Below are positions 37,997-47,350 of a stretch of DNA of 64,000 bases, one piece after another. The DNA lies in the NCBI GenBank assembly GCA_963838035.1, contig CAWIPM010000005.1, positions 1 to 64,000 of the forward strand. The letters are read 5' to 3'. Positions within the stretch are counted from its first letter, which is position 1. Each line of letters begins with the position of its first letter. The position numbers and the translations under genes were made by a program. This stretch comes from CAVVNN01 sp963838035 (GTDB taxonomy: Bacteria; Actinomycetota; Thermoleophilia; Solirubrobacterales; 70-9). Below the pieces are notes generated by a model that was not told the origin of the DNA, made no database searches, and saw only the letters and a list, made by a program, of their open reading frames with translations.

Positions 37997-39028
37997 TCAT
38001 GAGAATACGGCTCGCTCGACCGCGCCGATCTCGTTGCGGCAGTTGATCACCGCCGGGGCCTTGCCCAGGGCGGTGTCGGGATCCTTGAGGCCGTGGCCGG
38101 TGAGGACGCAGACGACCGACTCCGGCGGAGCGGCGCCCTCGACGACCGGCATGCCGTGGGCGAGGAGGCCGGCCACCGAGGCGGCGGAGGCCGGCTCGCA
38201 GAAGACGCCTTCTGCGGAGGCGAGCCAGCGGTAGGCGTCGAGGATCTGCTCGTCGGAGACGGCGGCGACGCGGCCGCGCGAGGCGGTGAAGGCGTCCATC
38301 GCCTCCTCCCAGCGGGCCGGGTTGCCGATCCGGATCGCGGAGGCGACTGTCTCCGGGTTGGCAACCGGCGCACCGTTGACCAGCGGCGCCGCTCCCTCGG
38401 CCTGGAACCCGAAGAGCACCGGCGCCGCGCCCACCTCGCCGAACCCGCGCCAGTAGGCGGTTACGTTGCCGGCGTTGCCGACCGGGATGGCCAGGGCGCC
38501 CGGCGCCTCCCCCAGCTCCTCGACCACCTCGAAGGCGGCGGTCTTCTGACCCTCGATCCGGTAGGGGTTGACCGAGTTGACCAGCTCGATCGGGTGCCTG
38601 TCGGCCAGCTCCCGCACGATCCGCAAAGCGTCGTCGAAGTTCCCCTGCAGCGCGACCACCCGGGCGCCGTGCATCAGCGCCTGCGCGAGCTTGCCGATCG
38701 CGATCTTGCCCTCGGGGACGATCACCGCTCCGCGCAAGCCGGCGCGCGCCGCGTAGGCGGCGGCACTGGCGGCGGTATTGCCTGTCGAGGCGCAGATCAC
38801 GGCCTCGGCACCGCGGCCCTTGGCGCGCGACACGGCAACGGTCATCCCCCGGTCCTTGAAGCTGCCGGTGGGATTGGCGCCCTCGAACTTCAGGTAGGCC
38901 CGCGCCCCGATCCGCTCCGACAGTCGCGGTGCGTCGATCAGCGGCGTCGAGCCCTCGTTCAGCGTCACCACCGGGTCGCCGGGCTCCAGCGGCAATCGAT
39001 CGCGGTACCGCTCGATGAGCGGCCTCAA
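37997..39028 (-). CDS. thrC: Threonine synthase
   Basis: A 343-residue PLP enzyme converting phosphohomoserine to threonine. NEGSTPLIDAPRLSERIGAR is the usual opening, the PLP lysine is in NPTGSFKDRGMTVAVSRAKG, followed by ICASTGNTAASAAAYAARAG, the glycine-rich PVGNAGNVTAYWRG, and EGVFCEPASAASVAGLLAHG. The start is TTG 39028, which overlaps the stop of hom (TTGA), so translation is likely coupled. A longer frame upstream lies inside hom and is not used. It is of the short actinobacterial type, without the extra N-terminal domain. Confidence 0.95.
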   Translation of the reverse strand: MRPLIERYRDRLPLEPGDPVVTLNEGSTPLIDAPRLSERIGARAYLKFEGANPTGSFKDRGMTVAVSRAKGRGAEAVICASTGNTAASAAAYAARAGLRGAVIVPEGKIAIGKLAQALMHGARVVALQGNFDDALRIVRELADRHPIELVNSVNPYRIEGQKTAAFEVVEELGEAPGALAIPVGNAGNVTAYWRGFGEVGAAPVLFGFQAEGAAPLVNGAPVANPETVASAIRIGNPARWEEAMDAFTASRGRVAAVSDEQILDAYRWLASAEGVFCEPASAASVAGLLAHGMPVVEGAAPPESVVCVLTGHGLKDPDTALGKAPAVINCRNEIGAVERAVFS

Positions 39029-40248
39029 ACGAACTCCTCTTCGATGACCCTGATCGAGCGCGGAGCCGAGCGCAGGTCGCCCAGCTCGGCGATCACCTCG
39101 ACGGCCGCGGAGAACCGGGACTCCAGGCATTCGTGAACGACCATCACCAGGCGCGCGTCATCGCCGATCCCGCGCTGCACGACGCTCTTCACCGAGATCC
39201 CCTTGTCGCCGAGCACCTGGGCGATCTGCGCCAGGACCCCCGGCCGATCGGCCACCTCGAGGTGCAGGTAGAAGGAGGACGTCACGTCGGCGACGATCGG
39301 CAGCCGCTCGCGGGCCTCGTGGACGGGCGCCTCTCCAGAGAGGATCGAGACGACGTCGCCGAGCACCGCCGAGGCGGTCTGCACTCCTCCCGCACCCGGT
39401 CCAGACATAGTCACCTCGGTGATCGACGGGGCCTCGACCATGACCGCGTTGAACGGGCCTTCTACCGGCGAGAGCGGGTGGCCCTGGTAGAGGAAGCAGG
39501 GGAAAACCCGGACGCTGATGCCGCCGTCGCGGCGTTCGGCCGCGCCGAGCAGCTTCAGCGAGAGGCCGAGCTCCTTGGCATAGGCGAGGTCGTCGGGCTG
39601 GATCGCCTCGATCCCCTCGTAGGCGACCTCGGCGAGGGTGACGGGAGTGTGGAAGGCGAGCCGCGCGAGAATCGCCATCTTGGCCGCGGCATCGGCGCCA
39701 CCCACGTCATCGCTCGGGTCGGCCTCGGCGTAGCCCAGCGCCTGTGCGCGTGCCAGCACCTCCTCATAGGCTGCGCCGGTCGCGGCCATCTCGCTGAGGA
39801 TGAAGTTGGTGGTGCCGTTGACGATCCCGAAGACCTTTGAGACATCGGTGACGCCGAAGCTCTCCTGGATCGCGCGGACGATCGGGATCACCCCGGCGAC
39901 CGCCGCCTCGAAGCGAAGCTGCACCCCCATCTCACGCGCGATTCCGAACAGCTCGTCGCCGTGCTGGGCGAGCAGCTGCTTGTTGGCGGTGACGACGGGG
40001 CGCCCGGCACGCAGCGCGTCGAGCACGTACTGACGCGCCGGGTCGGTCCCGCCGATCAGCTCGACGACCAGGTCGGAGCGCTCCAGGATGTCGCCGAAAT
40101 CCCCCTCGCCGCGGGTCAGCACTCCGGCGAGCTCCGGCCGGCGCCCGGTTGCCGCCTCGACCGCTCCGGCGCGCTCGGCGAGCAGTTCGGCGAAGGCCGC
40201 GCCAACCGTGCCGTGCCCGAGCAGACCGATGCGAACCGGATCAGACAT
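39025..40248 (-). CDS. hom: Homoserine dehydrogenase
   Basis: A 407-residue enzyme that reduces aspartate semialdehyde to homoserine with NAD(P)H. The nucleotide fold is at the start (VRIGLLGHGTVGAAFAELLA), then LVVELIGGTDPARQYVLDAL, the lysine of VTANKQLLAQHGDELFG, the signature IVNGTTNFILSEMAATGAAY and ALGYAEADPSDDVGGADAAA. A C-terminal ACT domain (YLHLEVADRPGVLAQIAQVL, then SVKSVVQRG) suggests feedback inhibition by threonine. It overlaps lysA by 8 bases and thrC by 4 bases. Confidence 0.95.
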   Translation of the reverse strand: MSDPVRIGLLGHGTVGAAFAELLAERAGAVEAATGRRPELAGVLTRGEGDFGDILERSDLVVELIGGTDPARQYVLDALRAGRPVVTANKQLLAQHGDELFGIAREMGVQLRFEAAVAGVIPIVRAIQESFGVTDVSKVFGIVNGTTNFILSEMAATGAAYEEVLARAQALGYAEADPSDDVGGADAAAKMAILARLAFHTPVTLAEVAYEGIEAIQPDDLAYAKELGLSLKLLGAAERRDGGISVRVFPCFLYQGHPLSPVEGPFNAVMVEAPSITEVTMSGPGAGGVQTASAVLGDVVSILSGEAPVHEARERLPIVADVTSSFYLHLEVADRPGVLAQIAQVLGDKGISVKSVVQRGIGDDARLVMVVHECLESRFSAAVEVIAELGDLRSAPRSIRVIEEEFV

Positions 40249-41545
40249 CGCGGGAGGTGAGATCCTCGTAGGTCTCTCGCCGCACGACCGCGTGCGCGTC
40301 GCCGTCGCTGCAGAAGATCACCGGAGGGCGGGGCACGCCGTTGTAGTTGCTCGCCGTCGCATAGCCGTAGGCCCCGGTCGCCGGCGTCACCAGGACGTCG
40401 CCGACAGCCGGGGCGGCGAGCATCGTGTCGCGAACGAGGATGTCGCCGGACTCGCAGTGCATGCCGGCGATCGTCACGAGGGTGTCCGGAACGGCCCCGG
40501 CCCGATCGGCGATCGTCGCCTCGTAGCGTGAGCCGTAGAGCATCGGCCGTATGTTGTCCGACATGCCGCCGTCGATCGCGACGTAGGTGCGAACTCCGGG
40601 GATCTCCTTGACCGTGCCGACCCTGTAGGCGGTGACCCCGGCATTTCCGACCAGCGAGCGCCCCGGCTCGATCAGGATCCTCACCCCGTCGCCGAACACC
40701 TCGGCGACGCCGCGGGCCTTGACGTCGACGTAGGCCTCGATCGCCGGCGGCTCGTCCTCGGCCGTATAGGCGATGCCGAGGCCGCCGCCGACGTTGACGA
40801 GTCGGCACCAGTCGCCCGCCAGCTCTCCGATCGCCCGGATCGCGAGCGTGTAGGGCTCCAGCTCGAAAATCTGCGAGCCGATGTGGGCGTGCAGGCCGAC
40901 CAGCTCGAGGGTGTCGGAGGCCAGCACCCGCTCGATCGCGCGCGCCGCCAGCCCGTCCTCGAGGCCGAAACCGAACTTCGAGTCGAGCTGTCCCGTCTGG
41001 ATGTAATCGTGGGTGGAGGGCTTGATCCCGGGCGTCACCCGGATCAGCACGTCCTGGGGCCGGTCGAGCAGCCGCTCGCAACGATCGATCTCATCGAAGG
41101 AGTCGAGAATCAGGTGGCCGACGCCCGAGCGGGCCGCGAAGAGGATCTCCTCGTCGCTCTTGTTGTTGCCGTGCATGTGGATGCGCCCCGGGTCGAAGCC
41201 GGCCCGCAGCGCCATGTGCAGCTCGCCGCCGGAGGCGACATCGACGGAGAGGCCCTCCTCGGCGAACAACCGGTAGGCCGCGGTGCAGGGCAGCGACTTG
41301 CTGGCGAAGAGGATCTCGAAGTCGGCGCCGCGACGCTCGAACGCATCGCGGTAGGCGCCGGCGCGGCCGCGCATGTCGTCCTCGGCGTAGACGTAGGCCG
41401 GGGTGCCGAACTCTTCCGCCAGCTCGACCACGTCGCAGCCGGCGATCTCCAGGTGCCCACGCTCGTTGACCCGGCTCCCCGCCGGGTACACCAATGACCC
41501 CTCGATCGGGTCTGCCAGCGCACCTGCCCGTCCACGCTCCGCCAT
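40241..41545 (-). CDS. lysA: Diaminopimelate decarboxylase
   Basis: A 434-residue fold-III PLP enzyme that makes lysine from meso-diaminopimelate. The PLP lysine is in ILFASKSLPCTAAYRLFAEE, followed by MHGNNKSDEEILFAARSG, VGLHAHIGSQIFELEPY, the glycine-rich LVNVGGGLGIAYTAEDEPP, EPGRSLVGNAGVTAYRVG, and the second-site Cys in GMHCESGDILVRDTMLA. The start is ATG 41545; the frame is open further upstream but over a low-complexity tail gene. Placement with hom, thrC and thrB makes an aspartate-family cluster. Confidence 0.95.
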   Translation of the reverse strand: MAERGRAGALADPIEGSLVYPAGSRVNERGHLEIAGCDVVELAEEFGTPAYVYAEDDMRGRAGAYRDAFERRGADFEILFASKSLPCTAAYRLFAEEGLSVDVASGGELHMALRAGFDPGRIHMHGNNKSDEEILFAARSGVGHLILDSFDEIDRCERLLDRPQDVLIRVTPGIKPSTHDYIQTGQLDSKFGFGLEDGLAARAIERVLASDTLELVGLHAHIGSQIFELEPYTLAIRAIGELAGDWCRLVNVGGGLGIAYTAEDEPPAIEAYVDVKARGVAEVFGDGVRILIEPGRSLVGNAGVTAYRVGTVKEIPGVRTYVAIDGGMSDNIRPMLYGSRYEATIADRAGAVPDTLVTIAGMHCESGDILVRDTMLAAPAVGDVLVTPATGAYGYATASNYNGVPRPPVIFCSDGDAHAVVRRETYEDLTSRDV

Positions 41546-41582
41546 AAGACGGGCATTGTGACGGTTGCGGCGCAACCGCCGG

Positions 41583-42209
41583 TCAGTGGTTGGGATGGAG
41601 CAAGCCGCCAACCGCGCCGACGGTTTCATTCACCGCCTTGCCGACGGTCGATTCGGGGCCGGCGACGCCTTCGACGACGCCCTGCGCCGCTTCGGTGACA
41701 GTGGTTTTGCCGAGTGCGCTACCGACGCTGTGGTCGACCTGCGAGGCGGTTTCTTCGACGGTGTTCGTCGCGGTTGCACCAGGGCTGTTGCCGTTCCTGC
41801 CGCCGGCGCCCGGCGCGCCACCGCTCGAGCCTCCCCCCGACGGGGACGATGCCGATCCACCGCCGCCCCCGGGCGAGCTGGAAGGAGCACCCGCTCCCGG
41901 GGCGGCGGCGCCAAGGCCGACCGACTTCCCCCCCGCCGCGGCTTGCCGGGAGGGGCCGGCGGCCCGGGAGCGGGCGCTCCTTCTCGAGACAGCCCACGCC
42001 GGTGCGCCACCCGTCGATGCCGCTCTGGTCGCCGCGGGCCTGCCGGGCGCAACCGAGGTTGTATCGCCTGCCCCCGCGCCCAGGCCGGAGATCGGCCAAT
42101 CCTGGAAGGCCTGGAGGGAAACGAGCACGACGAATACGGCGATGGCGGCGGCGAGGAGCGCCGCTCCGGACATCGCTCCCAACAGATAGGAGTGCGCCTG
42201 ACGGATCAT
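41583..42209 (-). CDS. Membrane-anchored low-complexity protein
   Basis: A 208-residue protein with one N-terminal membrane helix (LLGAMSGAALLAAAIAVFVV) and then a long stretch made mostly of Gly, Ser, Ala and Pro (around GGGGSASSPSGGGSSGGAP). The end is more ordered: NTVEETASQVDHSVGSALGK and AVNETVGAVGGLLHPNH. The likely topology is a short inside end and an extended outside tail. The function is unknown; low-complexity tails like this often span the cell wall. It follows the M23 peptidase gene by 9 bases, so a cell-wall link is plausible. Confidence 0.6.
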   Translation of the reverse strand: MIRQAHSYLLGAMSGAALLAAAIAVFVVLVSLQAFQDWPISGLGAGAGDTTSVAPGRPAATRAASTGGAPAWAVSRRSARSRAAGPSRQAAAGGKSVGLGAAAPGAGAPSSSPGGGGGSASSPSGGGSSGGAPGAGGRNGNSPGATATNTVEETASQVDHSVGSALGKTTVTEAAQGVVEGVAGPESTVGKAVNETVGAVGGLLHPNH

Positions 42210-42218
42210 CGCGGCTAC

Positions 42219-43421
42219 CTAAAGGTAGCCCATGGGATCCGTGACTTCTCCGTTGATCCGAACCTCGAAGTGAACGTGGGGGCCCAGGCAGTAGCCGGTG
42301 CAGTCGCTGTAGCCGATCACCTGGCCCTGGGCGACGCGCTGCCCGGCGGAGACCGCGAAGGACTCCTGGTGCGCGTAACAGGTCGAGAGTCCACCGCCGT
42401 GATCGATGCAGGTGTAGTTGCCGTAGCCGCCGCTGCTCGACTCGGGCTCGGTGAAGATCACCGTCCCCGCAGCCGCGGCGCGGATCGGTGTGCCGCTGGG
42501 CACCGCGATGTCGATCCCCGGGTGGAACTCGTAGCTGCCGTTGATGTGGCGCGGCCCGAAGCCGGAGACGACCGGCCCGTCGACCGGCCAGATCAAGCCG
42601 CTGCCGCTGCCGCCCCGGATCGGCCCGGCGGCCAGCGGCGCCGAGCCGCTCTCCATCAGCCGGGCTGCGATCTTGCCCTGGATCGCCGCGACCGAGCCGT
42701 CGAGCTCCTGCTCATGAGCGCGGACCTTCGCCAGGGCCGCGATGCGGCGGCCGCGCGCGGCGAGGAGCGCCGTCTGGTGGCTTTGGACCGCGGCGCGGGC
42801 GCTCGCCAGCGCCTGCTCTTCGGCGGCGATCGAATCGCGGGCCGCCTGGATCTGATTCTTGGTCGCCCGCAGGCCCTCGACCGTGCGCCTCACCTCGTCC
42901 CGCAGTTCCCGAACGCGACCGACGATCGCGTCGTCCATGCCATGGATCCGGTCCAGGTACTCGGCGCGATTGACGAGGTCTTCGTAGCCCCCGGAGCCGA
43001 CGAGCACGCTGAGCAGATCGGGTGTTCCCGTCTCATAGATGGCCACCAGGCGCTCGCGCAGCGCTGCCAGGGCCCGCTTCAGGTGAGCGCGAACGACCGC
43101 CAGGCGCCTCTTTGCGACGTCGAGGCGGGCGACGGCGCGGTTCAGCTCGGCCTGCTTGGCGGCAAGGCGGGAACGCACGCCGGCCTCCTGGCCGCGCAGC
43201 CGGGCAACCTCACCCGTCAGTCGTTCGATCTGGTCCCCGTATCGAGAGATCGTCGTCGTCAGCACGCCCTTTCGCGCACGAACCTTTGAGAGCTTCGCCT
43301 GCTTGGCTTCGAGCTTCGCCTGGAGGTCCCGGGCGGGCGCGGCGGAACTGGAGAAGAGCAGCACCGCAAGCGCCACCGCGGCGGCGACTGCAGCCGCCAG
43401 GGCAAGGCGAGTCTTCGGCAT
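42219..43421 (-). CDS. M23-family peptidoglycan endopeptidase with coiled coil
   Basis: A 400-residue exported protein of the EnvC/NlpD-like type. A signal peptide or membrane helix lies at residues 5-30 (ALAAAVAAAVALAVLLFSSS). Residues 30-270 are coiled coil (LQAKLEAKQAKLSKVRARKG onward). The C-terminal LytM domain has GFGPRHINGSYEFHPGIDIA with the first zinc ligands (His, Asp) and CLGPHVHFEVRINGEVTDP with the HxH ligands. All ligands needed for a metallo-endopeptidase are present, so it is probably an active hydrolase rather than an EnvC-type activator. The start is ATG 43421. Confidence 0.9.
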   Translation of the reverse strand: MPKTRLALAAAVAAAVALAVLLFSSSAAPARDLQAKLEAKQAKLSKVRARKGVLTTTISRYGDQIERLTGEVARLRGQEAGVRSRLAAKQAELNRAVARLDVAKRRLAVVRAHLKRALAALRERLVAIYETGTPDLLSVLVGSGGYEDLVNRAEYLDRIHGMDDAIVGRVRELRDEVRRTVEGLRATKNQIQAARDSIAAEEQALASARAAVQSHQTALLAARGRRIAALAKVRAHEQELDGSVAAIQGKIAARLMESGSAPLAAGPIRGGSGSGLIWPVDGPVVSGFGPRHINGSYEFHPGIDIAVPSGTPIRAAAAGTVIFTEPESSSGGYGNYTCIDHGGGLSTCYAHQESFAVSAGQRVAQGQVIGYSDCTGYCLGPHVHFEVRINGEVTDPMGYL

Positions 43422-43488
43422 CGGGTCGAGGCTAGCCGAGGCCCGAATCGCTCAGCGGCGAGGAAAAGCCCTGCAATCGAGCTTGCGC

Positions 43489-44415
43489 TCAGCTCTCGCC
43501 AGGAGCATTCTCGACCCGCAGCAGGCCGCCCCTGACCTCCTCCTCCATCTGCAGCGTGGTGTGATCGATCCCGAAGCGCTCGGCCAGCATCACCTCCAGG
43601 CCACGACGAATGAGGTCGCGATCGCACTCCGCCACCACAACGACGTGAGCGGCGATCGCACCGAACCCCGAGGTGACCGTCCAGATGTGGAGGTCGTGGA
43701 CCGAGCGGACCCCCTCGACCTCGCAGATCGAGGCGCCGACGAAATCGACATCGATGTTCGCGGGGGCCGCCTCCATCAGCACGTCGAAGGGCTCCTTGAT
43801 CAGCCGCCAGGAGGAGGCGAGGACGAGGCCGGCGATGAGCAGCCCGGCGAGCGGGTCGACGATCGGCGAGCCACCGGCAAGGACGAAGGCGCCGGTGACG
43901 ACGACGCCGAGCGAGCCGAGGGCATCGGCTGCGCTGTGGCGCAGCGCTCCCTCGAGGTTGATGTCCCCGCGGTTGCCGCGGGCGAGGGCCAGTGTCGCGG
44001 CGACGTTTCCGGCAAGGCCGAGAAGGCCGAGGGCGAGCACGCCGCCGGCATCGATCCCCGGAGGGTCGCCGAGCCGGCCGACGGCGGCAATCGCAATCCC
44101 CACCCCGACGCCGATCAGCAGAAGCCCGTTGACGAGTGCCGCCAGCACCTCGGTGCGCTGGTAGCCAAAGGTGCGGCGCCCGCCGGCCGGGCGCGAGGCA
44201 AGGCCCGCGGCGATCAGAGCCAAGCCGAGTGAGCCGACGTCGGAGAGCAGGTGACCGGCGTCGGCGAGGACTGCGAGCGAGCCGGTGATGACGCCTCCGA
44301 CGGCCTCGACCACGAGCATCGCGACGTTGATCGCCAGCGCGATCCACATCCGGCGCCGGCTGTCACGGCGCCGTGCCTGGAGCCCGTGCGTGTGGCCGTG
44401 CACGCCCCCGAGCAT
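43489..44415 (-). CDS. Cation diffusion facilitator (Zn/Co/Cd efflux)
   Basis: A 308-residue CDF transporter of the CzcD type, which exports divalent metal ions in exchange for protons. Six membrane segments are visible, beginning MWIALAINVAMLVVEAVGGV. The metal-site motifs are LADAGHLLSDVGSLGLALIA (HxxxD in helix II) and LRHSAADALGSLGVVVTGAF (HxxxD in helix V). The N-terminal GHTHG is a short His-rich lead, and the C-terminal cytosolic domain has SVHDLHIWTVTSGFGAIAAH. The start ATG 44415 is placed just before that His-rich lead. Confidence 0.9.
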   Translation of the reverse strand: MLGGVHGHTHGLQARRRDSRRRMWIALAINVAMLVVEAVGGVITGSLAVLADAGHLLSDVGSLGLALIAAGLASRPAGGRRTFGYQRTEVLAALVNGLLLIGVGVGIAIAAVGRLGDPPGIDAGGVLALGLLGLAGNVAATLALARGNRGDINLEGALRHSAADALGSLGVVVTGAFVLAGGSPIVDPLAGLLIAGLVLASSWRLIKEPFDVLMEAAPANIDVDFVGASICEVEGVRSVHDLHIWTVTSGFGAIAAHVVVVAECDRDLIRRGLEVMLAERFGIDHTTLQMEEEVRGGLLRVENAPGES

Positions 44416-44437
44416 AAAGCCGCCCGATGGGCCGCGG

Positions 44438-45712
44438 TTAGGCGGGGACTGCCTCTTTCTCGGGCGTCTTCTCGACCATCGCCTGCTCCGCCACTTCGGC
44501 CGCGTAGCCAAGGCGCTCCGCGTATTCGCGGGCCTGCATGCGCGAGATCACCATGCGCTGGATCTCCGCCGTGCCCTCGAACAGCTGGTAGATCTTCGCG
44601 TCGCGGAAGAACTTCTCCAGCGGGCACTCGGTGCTCCAGGCATAGGGGCCGACCAGATCCATCAGCGTTGTCGTCGCCCACATAGCAACGTCGCCGCCCT
44701 TGAGCTTCGACATCGACCCCTGGCCGCCGGTCATCGGGATGCCGTTGCGGCCCATCCAGGCGGCGCGCTGGACCAGCAGGCGGGCCGCTTCGATCTCGGT
44801 CGCGACGTCGGCGAGCGTCTGCTGAATGCGCTGCGTCTGCAGCATCGGCACGCCGCCCTCGGACTGGGTGTCGAGGTACTCCAGGGTCCACTCGTAGGCA
44901 GCCTGGGCGATGCCAAGCGCGGAGGCGCCGACCAGCGGCCGGGTGACCTCGAAGGTCGCCAGCGCGTCGGCGCCGCGCGACTTCTTCCCTTCCCGCCCAC
45001 GCTGCAGCTTGCGCTCCAGCTTCTCCTCGCCACCGAGCAGGTTCTCAACCGGGATGCGGCAGTCGTCGAGCACGACCTCTGCGGTGTGCGAGGCACGGAT
45101 CCCGAGCTTGCTCTCCTTGTTGCCCTGGGAGAGGCCCGGGGTGCCCTTTCCGACGACGAAGGAGGCCTGGCCGCGCGTGCCGAGCGCGGGGTCGACCGTG
45201 GCGACGACGACATGGACGTCGGCGATGCCGCCGTTCGTGATGAAGACCTTGGTCCCGTTGAGGACCCACTCGTCGCCATCGCGCCTGGCGGTCGTCTTCA
45301 GACTCTTGACGTCGGAGCCGGCCTGTGGCTCGGTGACCGCGTAGGCACCGAGCTTGATCTCATCGCCGATTCCGAAGCACTCGGGGACCCACTGGGCGAT
45401 CTGCTCGGGGGTGCCCGAGGAGGCGACTCCCGCTGCTGCCAGCCCGGAGCCGGAGATCGCCAGCGCGATGCCGGCGCAGCCCCAGTGGAACTCTTCGGCC
45501 GAGATCACCTGCATCTGGCCCTCGGCGTCACCGGCCGAGCGCTGGATCGCCTCGAGGCCGCCGAACCCCTGCTTGCGGGCCTCCTTGATCACATCCCAGG
45601 GGATGCTCTCCTCTTCGTCATGCTTGCGGGCGGCCGGGCGAATCACCTCGCGGGCGAACTTCCGGCAGCGCTCCTTGAACTCGCGCTGCTCCTCGTTCAA
45701 TGCGAAATCCAT
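44438..45712 (-). CDS. Acyl-CoA dehydrogenase
   Basis: A 424-residue FAD enzyme that introduces the alpha-beta double bond into acyl-CoA. It shows the N-terminal helical domain (FALNEEQREFKERCRKFARE), the FAD/substrate motif AYAVTEPQAGSDVKSLKTTA, WVLNGTKVFITNGGIADVHV, RPLVGASALGIAQAAYEWTL and the C-terminal IYQLFEGTAEIQRMVISRMQ with the catalytic glutamate of the short-chain class (FEGTAEIQR). The last 20 residues (EQAMVEKTPEKEAVPA) are an unusual tail. The start is ATG 45712. A pair of palindromic operators lies 50-90 bases upstream, so it is likely controlled by a TetR-type repressor. Confidence 0.9.
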   Translation of the reverse strand: MDFALNEEQREFKERCRKFAREVIRPAARKHDEEESIPWDVIKEARKQGFGGLEAIQRSAGDAEGQMQVISAEEFHWGCAGIALAISGSGLAAAGVASSGTPEQIAQWVPECFGIGDEIKLGAYAVTEPQAGSDVKSLKTTARRDGDEWVLNGTKVFITNGGIADVHVVVATVDPALGTRGQASFVVGKGTPGLSQGNKESKLGIRASHTAEVVLDDCRIPVENLLGGEEKLERKLQRGREGKKSRGADALATFEVTRPLVGASALGIAQAAYEWTLEYLDTQSEGGVPMLQTQRIQQTLADVATEIEAARLLVQRAAWMGRNGIPMTGGQGSMSKLKGGDVAMWATTTLMDLVGPYAWSTECPLEKFFRDAKIYQLFEGTAEIQRMVISRMQAREYAERLGYAAEVAEQAMVEKTPEKEAVPA

Positions 45713-45764
45713 CTAAGTCCCCTCTAAGAGTCAAGCCCGCATGGCGAGCCGATTCGGCAACCGA

Positions 45765-45805
45765 TTGACTGGTCAGTCAACCAGTTTATCTGACTGGCCA
45801 GCCAA
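45765..45805. promoter_or_regulatory. Tandem palindromic operators (TetR-type candidate)
   Basis: TTGACTGGTCAGTCAA at 45765-45780 is a perfect palindrome (7-base arms around GT). CTGACTGGCCAGCCAA at 45790-45805 matches it at 13 of 16 positions, and the two centres lie 25 bases apart. They sit between the acyl-CoA dehydrogenase gene and the divergent gene at 45829. Half-sites of this TGACTGG/CCAGTCA kind are typical for TetR-family lipid-catabolism repressors; the assignment is inferred from shape and place. Confidence 0.55.
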
Positions 45806-45828
45806 CGCCCGCGTGTAGCGTTCCCGCC

Positions 45829-47105
45829 TTGGCCCGAAACCGCCCGATTAACGCCGAGCTGCCCGCCGTGGCGCCGGCCGAGGAGCCGACGACACCATCG
45901 CCGGCTCCTCAGCCGCCCAGACGGCGCCGGCCGGTGCCGCTCGCGCTGAAGGCGATTGCAGGGCTCGTCGTGGTCGCGCTGGCGTTCATCGTTGCCGCGA
46001 TCCTCGGTGGCAACGGCTCGACGATCTCCGCACCCGGACCGAGTGCGTCCCCCCCGCCGCCACGCAGCTCGACCACCCGGCTTTCGCAACCAAGAACACA
46101 ACCCGGGTGGACGGCTCGGACCCGGCCTCCAACGCCGCCGGAGTCGCGGAGGCCGTGTTCCCCTCCTCCTCCCCCTCCCTGCGCCCGGCTGCGGTAACCC
46201 TGGTCGGCGAAGACGACTGGCAGGGAGCGATCGCCGCCTCGGTGCTGATGGCCGCTCCCGTACGCGCGCCGATCCTCGTTTCCGGCCCCGGGCGAATTCC
46301 GGATCCAACCTCCGAAGCCCTCTCCGCCCTCGATCCCCAGGGAAGCGACGCCACCGGCGGCGCACAGGCCTTCGCGGTCGGCGACGCCGCGTCGCCCGAC
46401 GGGCTGGCCAAGGTCACACCGGTCGGTGGAAACGGCAGCGCCTCCACCGCCGCGGCGATCGAGGCGCTGCGCGACAAGCTGTTCGGAGCGCCCCCGGCGC
46501 ACATCGTGATCGCCCCCTCGGCCGAGCCGGGCTTCGCGATGCCGGCGGCGGCATGGGCGGCGCGGTCGGGCGACCCGGTGCTCTTCAGCGACGCCGGCAA
46601 GCTGCCGGCCGCGACCGCCGCCGCGCTGAAGAGGCACCCCGGGACCCCCGTCTACATACTCGGCCCCTCCTCGGCGATCTCCTCTTCGGTCTTCCGCGAG
46701 ATTGCCAAGCTCGGGAACCCGGTCCACCGCGTCTCCGGCGAGGACCCGGTGACGAACGCGATAGCGCTGGCTCGCTACGGAGCCGGGGGCTTCGGCTGGA
46801 ACATCAACGATCCCGGCCACGGCTTCGTCGTCGCCCGCAGCGACTCCCCGCTCGACGCCGCCGCCGCAGCGCCTCTCTCGGCGTCTGGGACGTGGGGGCC
46901 GCTGCTTCTCACCGACAGCGTCGATACGCTGCCCGCAGCGCTGCGCGGGTACCTGCTCGACGTCAAGCCGGGCTACACCACTGACCCCACGCGCGCCTTC
47001 TACAACCACGTTTGGGTGATCGGAGACGAAGGGGCAATCGACGTGAGCCAGCAGGCAGAGATAGACAACCTTGCGGAGCTGATCAGGATCGGGGGGGAAC
47101 CGTGA
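45829..47105 (+). CDS. Membrane-anchored cell-wall-binding-repeat-like protein (one frameshift)
   Basis: A protein of about 425 residues. The N-terminus has a proline-rich inner segment, a basic stop (PPRRRRP) and one membrane helix (IAGLVVVALAFIVAAILGG). After a frame change near 46030-46060, next to a run of seven C, the outer part reads GSDPASNAAGVAEAVFPSSS, AAVTLVGEDDWQGAIAASVL, VYILGPSSAISSSVFREIAK and VHRVSGEDPVTNAIALARYG. These are the marks of CW_binding_2 repeats (R.sG.dr..ta...a), a surface-adhesion module. The TTG start at 45829 is the first possible. It overlaps the next gene by 4 bases. Confidence 0.65.
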
Positions 47106-47350
47106 GCGAGGCCGAGAGCCCGGAGCTGCTGACCCGCACCGCTGAGGTGAAGCCGGAGGACATCCGCGCCCTGGTCGGGGCGTCCACTCCCCATTTCGCC
47201 CTCCAAGTCCGCAACCGCGTACGGCGGCTGATCGAGCCACTGCCGGCCGGCCACCCCGCCCGGATCGAAGGCGAGCGCAAGGTCGTCGAGCTGGAGGAGC
47301 TCGCCGAGCACAGCGGCGACCCGCGCGGGACGATGGGCGTCGGGCATTGA
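47102..47350 (+). CDS. Small conserved hypothetical protein
   Basis: An 82-residue soluble protein that I do not recognise. It contains VKPEDIRALVGASTPHFALQ, VRNRVRRLIEPLPAGHPARI and EGERKVVELEELAEHSGDPR, all predicted helical and charged. The GTG start at 47102 overlaps the upstream stop (GTGA) and its own TGA overlaps the TTG start of the next gene, so the three genes are translationally coupled. The function is unknown. Confidence 0.6.
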   Translation: MSEAESPELLTRTAEVKPEDIRALVGASTPHFALQVRNRVRRLIEPLPAGHPARIEGERKVVELEELAEHSGDPRGTMGVGH

